Positions 17,802 to 26,600 of a DNA stretch of 33,387 nucleotides are shown piece by piece. Origin of the DNA: Syntrophorhabdales bacterium (GTDB lineage Bacteria > Desulfobacterota > Syntrophorhabdia > Syntrophorhabdales > Syntrophorhabdaceae); contig JAGPMK010000022.1 of assembly GCA_018052995.1 (NCBI GenBank), positions 1 through 33,387 on the forward strand, written 5' to 3'. The position numbers were made by a program, and so were the translations under genes. The notes under the pieces are model-generated. The model was not told where the DNA came from. It worked only from the letters and a program-made list of their open reading frames with translations, and did not search any database. Every line of letters begins with the position of its first letter. Position 1 is the first letter of the stretch.

Positions 17802-19041
17802 AGTTAAAAAGATTTTTCATAATATCCAGGATCAGAGGGTTTACCTCCTGTTTAATAAGTCTTATGTGGGGATGGATAAGTTTATTTACTATTGACCTTG
17901 TGAGCATATCAATGCCTTTTATGGTATCTTCATCTATATTTTTTATCTTAGACAGTGCCTTATCAAGTTCCCTACACCTTATATCTTCTGCCTTTTCTAT
18001 CATGTGTGTTATAATAGGATGCACCTCAAGCTGTCTTAACCAATGGCTAAATCTTCCAACCTCCTCCTCTATGATAGCGGAGGCGTGTTCAGATTCCCTA
18101 AGTCTGTCTTCCACATATCTTTGCGAGAGCCCCTTCAGGTCGTCTATATTATAAAGATATACATTCTCTATGTTATTGACTGCTGGATCTATATCCCTTG
18201 GAACCGCTATATCAATAAAGAAGAGCGGTCTATTTTTTCTTTTTTTCATAATAGAGGATAGCTCTTCCTTTTTTATTATGTATGTTTCTGCGCCTGTGGA
18301 TGACAGTATCATATCCACTGTTGTCAGAAGTTCCGGTATCTTATGAAATGGATATGGGGTTCCGGCAATATCCTCGGAGAGTTTTTCTGCCTTCTGGAAT
18401 GTTCTATTTGTGACGTATATCTCTTTAAGCCCCTCTTTTTTGAAATATTTAAGGGCAATCTCACACATCTCGCCTGCACCTATGACGAGTATCTTTTTGT
18501 TTTTTAGTTCACCGAATATGCGCCTGGAAAGCTCAACAGCCATGGAGCTTATAGACACTGGATTATAACCTATCTTCGTCTCTGTTCTCACCTTTTTTGC
18601 TACATAGAAGGTTCGGTGAAAAAGCCTGTTTAGATAGAAACCTGTTGTCCCCATAAAGGTGGCTGCCCTATAGGCATCCTTTACCTGGCCAAGGATCTGT
18701 GGTTCGCCGATAACCATGGAATCAAGGCCAGAGGCAACCTGGAAAAGGTGTCTGTATGCCTCTTCATCCTTCATCTCATATGTATATCTATCAAGCCATC
18801 CCCTTTCTATCTGCAGAAGGGACAAGGCAGTATTTTTAAATAACTCTAAGGCCCTGTCTATATCTTCAGAGGCTATATAGATCTCTGTTCTGTTACATGT
18901 AGACAGCACAACAGTCTCTCCTAACCCCTCTGAATGAAGTCTTTTAAGAAATTCACTCAGGTTTTCCTCAGAGATATGGAATCTCTCCCGTATCTCAATA
19001 GGGGCTGTAGTATGATTTAGGCCAAAAACAGTTATGTGCAT
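17758..19041 (-). CDS. hemA: Glutamyl-tRNA reductase
   Basis: The 427-residue enzyme reduces glutamyl-tRNA to glutamate-1-semialdehyde, the first step of tetrapyrrole synthesis by the C5 route. It has the N-terminal GLNHTTAPIEIRE, catalytic Cys49 in VLSTCNRTEIY, the GEPQILGQVKDAY segment, a Rossmann NADPH domain (ILVIGAGEMCEIA) and the C-terminal helical dimerisation domain. I chose ATG 19041, which has AAAGGA 5 nt upstream and gives the usual MHITVFGLNHTT start; a TTG seven codons upstream is less likely. It overlaps hemC. A 128-nt gap separates it from ccsA and contains small inverted repeats but no clear promoter. Confidence 0.95.
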   Translation of the reverse strand: MHITVFGLNHTTAPIEIRERFHISEENLSEFLKRLHSEGLGETVVLSTCNRTEIYIASEDIDRALELFKNTALSLLQIERGWLDRYTYEMKDEEAYRHLFQVASGLDSMVIGEPQILGQVKDAYRAATFMGTTGFYLNRLFHRTFYVAKKVRTETKIGYNPVSISSMAVELSRRIFGELKNKKILVIGAGEMCEIALKYFKKEGLKEIYVTNRTFQKAEKLSEDIAGTPYPFHKIPELLTTVDMILSSTGAETYIIKKEELSSIMKKRKNRPLFFIDIAVPRDIDPAVNNIENVYLYNIDDLKGLSQRYVEDRLRESEHASAIIEEEVGRFSHWLRQLEVHPIITHMIEKAEDIRCRELDKALSKIKNIDEDTIKGIDMLTRSIVNKLIHPHIRLIKQEVNPLILDIMKNLFNYEDDEKKMENRDEG

Positions 19042-19169
19042 ATTGTCCTTTAGAGGTCTCAAGGTTAATAGTTAAGACCTTAATAAAACCCCCTCTTAAT
19101 GTATTCTTGCTAACCTAATCACCTTTTTTGCCATCAGCCTGGTGCCTGTAAATGGTCTTAGATTGACCA

Positions 19170-19985
19170 TCAAACATAGGAATGAAGACCACCTAAGAGA
19201 AAATTCACACCAAGAAAGGTGAAGAGGATAGAAAAAAACCCTATTATCATCATATATGCAGTTTTTTTACCCCTCCAGCCTATGGCAAGCCTGTTATGGA
19301 GTATAATGGCATAGAATATCCAGGTTATTAAAGACCATGTCTCCTTGGGGTCCCAACTCCAATAAGAACCCCACGCCACCCCTGCCCATAGCGAGCCTGT
19401 TATTATACCAATGGTAAGAAAGGGGAATCCATAGGATATGCACCTGTAATTGATAGTATCAAGAACCTCAAGGGAAGGCAGTCTTTTTAAAATAGAGTGT
19501 AGATTTTTTCTTTTTATACCTCGCTCAAGGACAATATAGAGGATAGAGACAAAAAAACCTACAAGAAATATCCCGTTGCCTGCAAAGGAAAAGAATGTAT
19601 GTATTGGTAGCCAGTAACTTTTTAGTACAGGGGGTAGTGGTTTTATTTCAAAAGGGAATGTGGATGCCCATATAAGGATGATTGATATAACAGGTAATAT
19701 TATAGCACCAAGGATACCTGTTTTGAATATGCCCTTCAGATATAGAAAAAATCCAGCAGTACAGAGGGAAAAAAAGGATAGGGATTCATAGATATTTGTA
19801 ATGGGCGTATAGCCTGCCTCAAGGTATCTTATCATAGTTGCCACAAGGTGGGCAAAAAAGCCTGTAATAAAAAGATAATGCCCTGTTTTTTCAAGATAGT
19901 CTTTATTTTTTATAAGGTATATGAGATAGAATCCTGTTGAAAGAAGATATAATGCCAATGCACAATAGAAAAAAAATCTGTTCAT
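19170..19985 (-). CDS. ccsA: Cytochrome c assembly protein, CcsA/HemX-like
   Basis: The 271-residue protein has eight or so membrane helices and the tryptophan-rich heme-handling motif WGSYWSWDPKETWS, with conserved histidines at PIHTFFSF and near the end (LLGGLHSY). This is the CcsA/ResC part of system II cytochrome c biogenesis, or the related HemX protein found beside hemA. No CcsB/ResB partner is seen here. The ATG shares one base with the stop of the upstream sirC gene (TAATG). Sitting between siroheme-branch and heme genes, it may handle or sense heme; the specific role is inference. Confidence 0.85.
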   Translation of the reverse strand: MNRFFFYCALALYLLSTGFYLIYLIKNKDYLEKTGHYLFITGFFAHLVATMIRYLEAGYTPITNIYESLSFFSLCTAGFFLYLKGIFKTGILGAIILPVISIILIWASTFPFEIKPLPPVLKSYWLPIHTFFSFAGNGIFLVGFFVSILYIVLERGIKRKNLHSILKRLPSLEVLDTINYRCISYGFPFLTIGIITGSLWAGVAWGSYWSWDPKETWSLITWIFYAIILHNRLAIGWRGKKTAYMMIIGFFSILFTFLGVNFLLGGLHSYV

Positions 19986-20650
19986 TATCTTATTCTCAAA
20001 AATCTCTTTTTTATCTCTTTGGCGCCCATATTGTTTATCTCATGGACTGAACAGGCATCTATCTCCTTCATTATCTTTTTTCTCAATTTGGGGTCCTTTA
20101 CCTCATGGATAAGCATCTTTCTAAAACTGCCTATTAGCCTTATATATTTAAGATAATCCTCTGTTATTATATCCTCGATATGTTTTCTTAATTTTTTAGA
20201 AAACATCGGAAGAACACCAGAGGTAGATATGGCTATTATAACAGGTCCTTTTTTCACAATGGAGGGCACAATAAAACTGCATAGTTCAGGGTCATCCGCT
20301 ACATTGACCGGTATCCCCTGCTCGCTGCCCTCTTTTTTTATGCTGCTGTTTATATCTCTGTTGTCTGTGGAGGCAAAGACAAGGGCTGCACCCTTTAAGT
20401 CCCCTTGAATATAACCTCTCTTTATGATTGTAATCCTTCCTGCTGCCTCAAGCCTGGAAAGCCTTTTTGTTACCTCTGGACTAATAACATTGACAAGGGC
20501 GCCAAATCTTAGAAGCATGAGGACCTTTCTTTCGGCAACCTCGCCACCACCAAAAACAAGGCACAACCTATCTTTAATGTCTAAAAAAGCAGGATAATAG
20601 AGTCTATCTGATAATCTGGAAATCTGTGAATTCCCCTTGATAGTCTTCAT
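19985..20650 (-). CDS. Precorrin-2 dehydrogenase / sirohydrochlorin ferrochelatase-like (CysG N-terminal type)
   Basis: The 221-residue protein begins with the PAFLDIKDRLCLVFGGGEVAERKV segment split across residues 20-43: an NAD-binding Rossmann loop GGGEVAERK, as in the N-terminal half of CysG, Met8 and SirC. A second conserved segment reads NVADDPELCSFIVPS, followed by ISTSGVLPMFSKKLR. It oxidises precorrin-2 to sirohydrochlorin and some members also insert iron. Siroheme serves sulfite reductases and, in many anaerobes, the alternative siroheme-dependent heme route. It overlaps acyP by 47 nt in a different frame, and no strong ribosome site is visible before ATG 20650. Confidence 0.88.
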   Translation of the reverse strand: MKTIKGNSQISRLSDRLYYPAFLDIKDRLCLVFGGGEVAERKVLMLLRFGALVNVISPEVTKRLSRLEAAGRITIIKRGYIQGDLKGAALVFASTDNRDINSSIKKEGSEQGIPVNVADDPELCSFIVPSIVKKGPVIIAISTSGVLPMFSKKLRKHIEDIITEDYLKYIRLIGSFRKMLIHEVKDPKLRKKIMKEIDACSVHEINNMGAKEIKKRFLRIR

Positions 20651-20876
20651 GTTGAATATCTACCTTCTCCACAAACGCACCCTCAGGACCCTTTTTGCAC
20701 CAGGCAACCATCTCTCCTACGGCATCCTCTTTTCCTTCACATATCATCTCTACCCGGCCGTCTCTTAGGTTTCTCACCCATCCTGTAAGCCCGAGCTGTC
20801 TTGCCTTGATAGATGCAGAGTATCTAAAAAAGACGCCTTGAACAATTCCGCTTACAAAGATATGAACTCTTTTCAT
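20604..20876 (-). CDS. acyP: Acylphosphatase
   Basis: This 90-residue protein has the full acylphosphatase fold signature: IFVSGIVQGVFFRYS with the phosphate-binding Arg18, and GWVRNLRDG with catalytic Asn36. Family members hydrolyse acyl phosphates such as carbamoyl or acetyl phosphate. ATG 20876 is preferred over a TTG three codons upstream. It is the first gene of the minus-strand tetrapyrrole operon and overlaps the next gene by 47 nt. No functional link to tetrapyrroles is known to me. Confidence 0.9.
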   Translation of the reverse strand: MKRVHIFVSGIVQGVFFRYSASIKARQLGLTGWVRNLRDGRVEMICEGKEDAVGEMVAWCKKGPEGAFVEKVDIQHEDYQGEFTDFQIIR

Positions 20877-20898
20877 AGCCACCAAATAATGTTATATG

Positions 20899-20926
20899 TT
20901 GATTAGGAGCCTATTTGTATTATAAT
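20899..20926 (+). promoter_or_regulatory. Promoter of the activase gene, overlapping a divergent -10
   Basis: TTGATT (20899-20904), 16 bp, perfect TATAAT (20921-20926). A TATAAT also reads on the minus strand at 20924-20919, so the -10 elements of the two divergent operons overlap by four bases. The minus-strand -35 is poor. Confidence 0.55.
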
Positions 20927-20994
20927 AATTATTAACATAACATATATACGCAAATCAAAGGCTTTATTTTAAATAAAATTAGGAGGTGTCTATA

Positions 20995-23900
20995 TTGTAT
21001 AGATTAGGGATCGATATTGGTTCTGTAAGTATAAATACAGTTATAATGGATGAACAGAATAGGATCATTCATAGTGAATATATAAGACATAAGGGAAGGC
21101 CAATTGAGACAGGTAGAGACATCATAGAGGGGTTAATAGAAAAATACAGGATAGATTTTATAGCAGTTACAGGGACAGGCGCAAAGGTGTTTTCATCATT
21201 GATAGGCGCAACCTTTGTGAATGAGATAGTTAGTCTTACAAGGGCATTTAATCATCTATATCCCCGTATAAGAAGTGTTATAGATATTGGGGGTGAGGAC
21301 TCAAAGCTTATCATCTTCGAGGATGACAATAGAAATCATAGGCTTAAGATTAAGGACTTTTCCATGAATGCCCTTTGTGCAGCAGGAACAGGTTCTTTTC
21401 TTGATCAGCAGGCATCGCGACTTCGTTTTACCATTGAGGAGTTTAGCAGGGTTGCCCTGAAATCAAAGAACCCTCCAAGGATAGCAGGCAGATGCACTGT
21501 GTTTGCAAAGTCTGATATGATCCATCTTCAACAGATTGCAACACCAGACTATGAGATTGTCGCAGGTCTATGCTATGCCCTGGCAAGAAACTTTAAGAGC
21601 AATGTGGCAAAAGGCAAGACAATAGTAAAGCCTGTTGCCTTTGTAGGTGGCGTTGCTGCTAATGAGGGGATGATAAGGGCTATAAAGGATGTGTTTGCAT
21701 TAAAGGAAGATGAGTTTTTTGTGCCAGAACATTTTACATCAATGGGTGCCCTTGGAGCCATATATACAGTCCTTGATGAGCCATCACTAAGACAGGGATT
21801 TATAGGTTTTGAGAGGCTCAATGATTATCTTGCGAGGGAGAAAGAGGGGGAGACCCTTGAGAGGTTAAGGCTATCCAGTGAGAATATAGAGATAGATTAT
21901 AATGTAAAGAATATAGATACCATAACTGATGCCTATCTTGGGGTTGACGTGGGCTCTATAAGCACCAATCTTGTAGTTATTGATAAGGACCGAAATGTCC
22001 TTGCAAAGAGATATCTTATGACAGAAGGCAGGCCTCTTGAGGCAGTAAAAAGAGGTCTTGCTGAGATAGGGGATGAGATAGGCAGCAGGGTTAATATCAT
22101 TGGTGCTGGGACAACAGGCTCAGGGAGATATCTGACAGCGGATTTCATAGGTGCGGATATTGTTAGAAACGAGATCACAGCCCAGGCAGAGGCAGCTATA
22201 AGTATTGACCCTCATGTTGATACTATCTTTGAGATAGGTGGACAGGATTCTAAGTATATAAGTATAGATGACGGCGTTGTCGTTGATTTTGAGATGAACA
22301 AGGCGTGTGCTGCAGGCACCGGTTCTTTCCTTGAAGAGCAGGCAGAGCGCCTTGGTATATCTATAAAAGAGGAGTTTGGGAGGCTGGCGCTTTCCTCAGA
22401 CAGTCCCCTGAAGATGGGGGAGCGATGCACGGTTTTTATAGAGTCTGACCTCGTTCATCATCAGCAGAGAGGGGCAAAAACAGATGACCTTGTGAGCGGT
22501 CTGTCATACTCTATAGTTGCTAATTACCTGAACAAGGTTGTGGGCGATAGAAGGATTGGGAAAAGAATCTTTTTCCAGGGGGGGACAGCCTTTAATAAAG
22601 GTGTTGTCGCTGCCTTTGAAAATACCCTTAAAAAACCTATTAAGGTCCCGCCTCATCATGATGTAACTGGCGCCATAGGCGTAGCTATTCTTGCCATGAA
22701 AGAGAAAAACTGGGATAAGAGCTCATTCAAGGGTTTTGATCTAAGCAAACGCAGCTATGAGATAGAGACCTTTGAGTGCAAGGGCTGTGAAAACCTCTGT
22801 GAAATCAGAAAAGTGACCGTAGAGAACGAGGCCCCACTTTATTATGGCAGTAGATGCGAAAAATACGATGTAGTGAGACGTTTAGAGAAAAAAGAGATCG
22901 ATGACCTCTTTAAGATAAGAGAGGATTTACTTTTTAATGTTTACAATAGAGAGGCAGACGGGGAGGTTATAGGGATCCCAAGGATATTGAATATGCACGA
23001 GCTTATACCATTCTGGAGGGCCTTTCTTACAGAACTCGGCTTTAAGGTTGTATTCTCAGATGCTACAAATAAAAAGATAATAAGGGAGGGTGTGGAGAAT
23101 ATTATAGTAGAGTCCTGTTTTCCCATCAAGCTTGCCCATGGCCATATCCTCAATCTGATAAATAAAGGCATTAAGAATATTTTTATACCAAGTGTTATAA
23201 ACTTTAAAAGCCCATCAAGACATATAGCCAATACATTTGCCTGTCCCTATGCCCAGTCCATACCCTATACAGTAAAGGCATCCATAGACTTTGAGACACC
23301 AGGCGTAAGGCTTCTCACACCGGTTGTCTATTTCGGCCTGGGGGAGCAGACTACCTTGGATAATCTCAAGGCCTTTGGGAAGACAATCAAAAGATCAGGG
23401 TTAGCAATAAAAAAGGCATTTAATGTAGCAAAAGAGGTCCAGGCACTTTTCTATGAAAAATGTCTTGATGAGGGGAGGAGATTCCTCTCCTCTGTAAGAG
23501 ATGATGAGAAGGTGATGGCAATAATTGGTAGGCCTTACAATAGTTGTGATGCCGGTGCAAACCTTAATATCCATAAAAAGCTTATCGACCTTGGTGTCAA
23601 ACCTATCCCCATTGATATGCTCCCTTTGATGGAGGGCGCTGAGGATGATGAGGACCTAAGGGATATGTATTGGGGTTATGGACAGAAGATACTAAGGGCA
23701 GCAAAGATTGTAAAAAAACATGATAATTTTTACGGCATATACATCACGAACTTTGGGTGTGGTCCTGATTCTTTTATTACCCATTTCTTCAAGAAGACCA
23801 TCAAAGGCAAGCCTTTTCTGCAGCTCGAGATTGATGAACATAGCGCTGATGCAGGCATAATAACAAGACTAGAGGCATTTCTTGACAGCATAAAGAATGC

Positions 23901-25143
23901 AAAGATTGAAAAAACTATAGAGGTCTTTAGGCCCGTTCACTTTACAAGAGACGGAAATAACAGGAGGCTCTATATTCCTTATATGTGTGACCATTCCATT
24001 GCCCTTTCAGGGGCATTTAAGGCATGCGGGGTGGATGCTGCGGTAATGGCAGAATCGAACGAGGATACAGTCCTTTGGGGTAGAAGATTTACCACGGGAA
24101 AGGAATGTTACCCCTGTATACTTACCACAGGTGATATGATAAGGACAACACAGCAAGAGGATTTCAACCCAGAAAAAAGCGCATTTTTTATGCCCTCAGG
24201 GGCAGGTCCATGCCGTTTTGGTCAATACAATAGATTTCACAGGATGGTTCTTGATGAACTTGGACATGATAATGTCCCTATCTATGCACCAAATCAGGAC
24301 CATCGTTTTTACGATGAACTCCATATACTTGGTGATAGGTTCTCCCGTCTTGGCTGGAAGGCAATTGTTGCTACAGACCTCCTTATAAAGCTTCTCCATG
24401 AGACAAGGCCATTTGAGCTAGATAAAGGAAATACAGATAGATTATACAAAAAAGCCATAAATCTCATTAAAGAAAGCATTGGAAATGGAGGGGATGACCT
24501 TGAACATATTCTGAAAGATATAGTGAAGGAATTTACTAATATCAAAAAAACTGAAGAAAAAAAACCTATTGTGGGTATTGTGGGTGAGATATATATAAGG
24601 TCTAATAGATTTAGTAACAATGACCTTGTGAGAAAGGTTGAGGAGTTTGGCGGCATGGCATGGCTTGCACCAGTGGCGGAATGGATATCATATGTTAACT
24701 ATATGTCAAAGATTAAGAGCCTCCGTAAAATAAAATTTTCAAATCTTTTCAATATAGTGCTCACTGATTATATCCAGAGGAAGGAGGAACATAAGCTTGA
24801 AGATATCTTTGATACCCATATAAGATACGGCAGAGAGCCTAAGATAAAGGATATTATTGAAAAGGCAAAACCATATATACATATAAGTTTTGAGGGCGAG
24901 GCCATTCTCAGTGTAGGTAAATCCATCGATTTTATAGAAAAGGGCGTATCTGGGATAATTAATGCTATGCCCTTTACATGTATGCCTGGGACTATCTCAT
25001 CGGCGATCATGAAGCTCATCCAGAATCGATATGATGTGCCTATTATCAACATAGCCTTTGATGGTCAGGGGACAACAAATATCATGACAAGGCTTGAGGC
25101 ATTTATGCATCAGGTAAAAGAGCATTTTTATAGTGATGGATAA
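20995..25143 (+). CDS. Double 2-hydroxyacyl-CoA dehydratase activase fused to a dehydratase-like region (BcrA/BadF/HgdC family)
   Basis: This 1382-residue protein starts with two ASKHA ATPase domains (about 1-270 and 315-580). Each has the phosphate loops (GIDIGSVSIN / GVDVGSISTN; IGGEDSK / IGGQDSK) and both cluster cysteines: C128 in CAAGTGSF and C167 in GRCTVF; C438 in CAAGTGSF and C478 in ERCTVF. A Cys-rich linker (CKGCENLC) follows, then a DUF2229-type region and a C-terminal part resembling the D-component of 2-hydroxyglutaryl-CoA dehydratase (about 950-1380; KECYPCILTTGDMIR). Activases use ATP to push an electron onto a dehydratase or reductase. This large subgroup is common in anaerobes and its substrate is unknown. 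TTG 20995 is chosen because AGGAGG sits 8 nt before it; GTG 20986 overlaps that site. No separate dehydratase is nearby. Confidence 0.88.
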   Translation: MYRLGIDIGSVSINTVIMDEQNRIIHSEYIRHKGRPIETGRDIIEGLIEKYRIDFIAVTGTGAKVFSSLIGATFVNEIVSLTRAFNHLYPRIRSVIDIGGEDSKLIIFEDDNRNHRLKIKDFSMNALCAAGTGSFLDQQASRLRFTIEEFSRVALKSKNPPRIAGRCTVFAKSDMIHLQQIATPDYEIVAGLCYALARNFKSNVAKGKTIVKPVAFVGGVAANEGMIRAIKDVFALKEDEFFVPEHFTSMGALGAIYTVLDEPSLRQGFIGFERLNDYLAREKEGETLERLRLSSENIEIDYNVKNIDTITDAYLGVDVGSISTNLVVIDKDRNVLAKRYLMTEGRPLEAVKRGLAEIGDEIGSRVNIIGAGTTGSGRYLTADFIGADIVRNEITAQAEAAISIDPHVDTIFEIGGQDSKYISIDDGVVVDFEMNKACAAGTGSFLEEQAERLGISIKEEFGRLALSSDSPLKMGERCTVFIESDLVHHQQRGAKTDDLVSGLSYSIVANYLNKVVGDRRIGKRIFFQGGTAFNKGVVAAFENTLKKPIKVPPHHDVTGAIGVAILAMKEKNWDKSSFKGFDLSKRSYEIETFECKGCENLCEIRKVTVENEAPLYYGSRCEKYDVVRRLEKKEIDDLFKIREDLLFNVYNREADGEVIGIPRILNMHELIPFWRAFLTELGFKVVFSDATNKKIIREGVENIIVESCFPIKLAHGHILNLINKGIKNIFIPSVINFKSPSRHIANTFACPYAQSIPYTVKASIDFETPGVRLLTPVVYFGLGEQTTLDNLKAFGKTIKRSGLAIKKAFNVAKEVQALFYEKCLDEGRRFLSSVRDDEKVMAIIGRPYNSCDAGANLNIHKKLIDLGVKPIPIDMLPLMEGAEDDEDLRDMYWGYGQKILRAAKIVKKHDNFYGIYITNFGCGPDSFITHFFKKTIKGKPFLQLEIDEHSADAGIITRLEAFLDSIKNAKIEKTIEVFRPVHFTRDGNNRRLYIPYMCDHSIALSGAFKACGVDAAVMAESNEDTVLWGRRFTTGKECYPCILTTGDMIRTTQQEDFNPEKSAFFMPSGAGPCRFGQYNRFHRMVLDELGHDNVPIYAPNQDHRFYDELHILGDRFSRLGWKAIVATDLLIKLLHETRPFELDKGNTDRLYKKAINLIKESIGNGGDDLEHILKDIVKEFTNIKKTEEKKPIVGIVGEIYIRSNRFSNNDLVRKVEEFGGMAWLAPVAEWISYVNYMSKIKSLRKIKFSNLFNIVLTDYIQRKEEHKLEDIFDTHIRYGREPKIKDIIEKAKPYIHISFEGEAILSVGKSIDFIEKGVSGIINAMPFTCMPGTISSAIMKLIQNRYDVPIINIAFDGQGTTNIMTRLEAFMHQVKEHFYSDG

Positions 25144-26503
25144 CCCTACGTTAGAGATATTCTTAATCCTTATCCTTATCATCCTGAACGGGGTCTTTTC
25201 TGCCGGGGAGATTTCCATTATCTCGTCGAGAAAGAGCAAGATCAAGGAGCTCCTTGAGGAGAGAAAGGACTCAAGGGCAAAGACCCTTTTAGAGATGAAG
25301 GAGAACCCTGAGAGATTCCTATCTTCTGTCCAGATAGGCATTACCCTCTTTGGAACCCTTGCCTCAGCCATAGGTGGTGTTCTCGCAGTAAAGCATATCA
25401 TGCCTCTAATCGATCAGGTTCCCTTTATAAACAAATTTTCAGAGTCTATTGCGGTTGCTCTAGTTGTTGTCCTCCTTACATACCTTTTCCTTGTAATAGG
25501 GGAGCTTGTCCCTAAATATATAGGGATGAATTACAGAGAAAAGGCGGCTATACAGATAGCGCCCATATTTGACCTCACGGCAAGATTCCTGTTTTTTTTC
25601 GTTGATCTCCTTACTGTCTCCACCAATCTTGTGGTTAGGGGGCTTGGCCTTAAAAAGGTGGAGGAGCATATAAGCGAGAAGGAGATCAAGATGCTCATAG
25701 AGGAGGGAAGAAGAAAAGGCATATTCGACAAGACAGAGGAGGAGCTAATACATGGGGTCTTTGAATTTGCAGATAAATCTGTGAAGGATATTATGGTGCC
25801 AAAACCAAATATATATGGGATAGATATAGACAAGAGTAAGGATGAGATATTGAAATACATCATAGATAATGAGTTCTCCCGATACCCTGTGTACAGAGAC
25901 TATATAGACAACATAATCGGGATCGTATATCACAAAGACATAACAAAATTTATATGGACAAAAGATACCTTTGACCTCAGCAGACTAATCAGGAAACCCT
26001 TTTTTGTCCCTGAAACCATGAAGATAAGCATACTTTTGAAGGAGATGCAGAAAAGGCATGTCCATATGGCTGTTGTGATAGATGAATACGGAACAACGGT
26101 AGGGATTGTAACCCTTGAGGATATAATGGAAGAGATCTTTGGGGAGATTATGGATGAGACCGATGTGGATGACAGGCTGGAGAGACAGAAAGACGGCTCC
26201 ATCCTTGTGGATGCCTCATATTCCATAAGGGATATCAATAATGTCCTGAGGCTTGATCTACCAGAATCCCCTGACTATGAGACAATAGGTGGTTTTATCC
26301 TCTCTGAATTGCAGGATATGGCAAAGGGCGGTGAGATTGTAACCTACGGCGCATACAGGTTTACAGTGGTAGGCGTCAAAGACAGAAGGATAACAAAGAT
26401 AAAGCTCGAGAGAATAGGCAAAGGGTCAGCGCATAAATACACAAAGACCCCTATTAAAAATGATCAACAGAATTCTGGGCCATCGCCTATTGCCAGCGGT
26501 TAG
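25136..26503 (+). CDS. CNNM-type membrane protein with CBS pair and CorC domain (HlyC/CorC family)
   Basis: This protein of about 455 residues has an N-terminal DUF21 membrane domain with three to four helices (IFLILILIILNGVFSAGE; the conserved GELVPKYIG loop), a tandem CBS pair (about 205-335; FSRYPVYRD, VVIDEYGTTVGIVTLEDI) and a CorC_HlyC domain (about 350-435; YETIGGFIL). The family includes magnesium and cobalt transport or resistance proteins; the ion here is not known. ATG 25136 starts within the last codons of the activase gene (8-nt overlap); a GTG one codon earlier is possible. The tail after about 435 is polar and low-complexity. Members of this group are usually inner-membrane proteins. 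Confidence 0.88.
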   Translation: MDNPTLEIFLILILIILNGVFSAGEISIISSRKSKIKELLEERKDSRAKTLLEMKENPERFLSSVQIGITLFGTLASAIGGVLAVKHIMPLIDQVPFINKFSESIAVALVVVLLTYLFLVIGELVPKYIGMNYREKAAIQIAPIFDLTARFLFFFVDLLTVSTNLVVRGLGLKKVEEHISEKEIKMLIEEGRRKGIFDKTEEELIHGVFEFADKSVKDIMVPKPNIYGIDIDKSKDEILKYIIDNEFSRYPVYRDYIDNIIGIVYHKDITKFIWTKDTFDLSRLIRKPFFVPETMKISILLKEMQKRHVHMAVVIDEYGTTVGIVTLEDIMEEIFGEIMDETDVDDRLERQKDGSILVDASYSIRDINNVLRLDLPESPDYETIGGFILSELQDMAKGGEIVTYGAYRFTVVGVKDRRITKIKLERIGKGSAHKYTKTPIKNDQQNSGPSPIASG

Positions 26504-26531
26504 GCAAGAGATTCTGAAATCTAATCCTATT

Positions 26532-26552
26532 GACCTGAATCATCCAGGTTTT
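26532..26552 (+). terminator. Weak intrinsic terminator after the CNNM gene
   Basis: GACCTG (26532-26537) pairs with CAGGTT (26545-26550) with one G-U pair and a 7-nt loop, running into four T residues. It lies between the convergent CNNM and murJ genes. The stem is short, so efficiency is doubtful. Confidence 0.35.
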
Positions 26553-26600
26553 ATACCGCATTGATTTGATGCCCCTGAGCTGCTTGATAGTATCGAGTTT

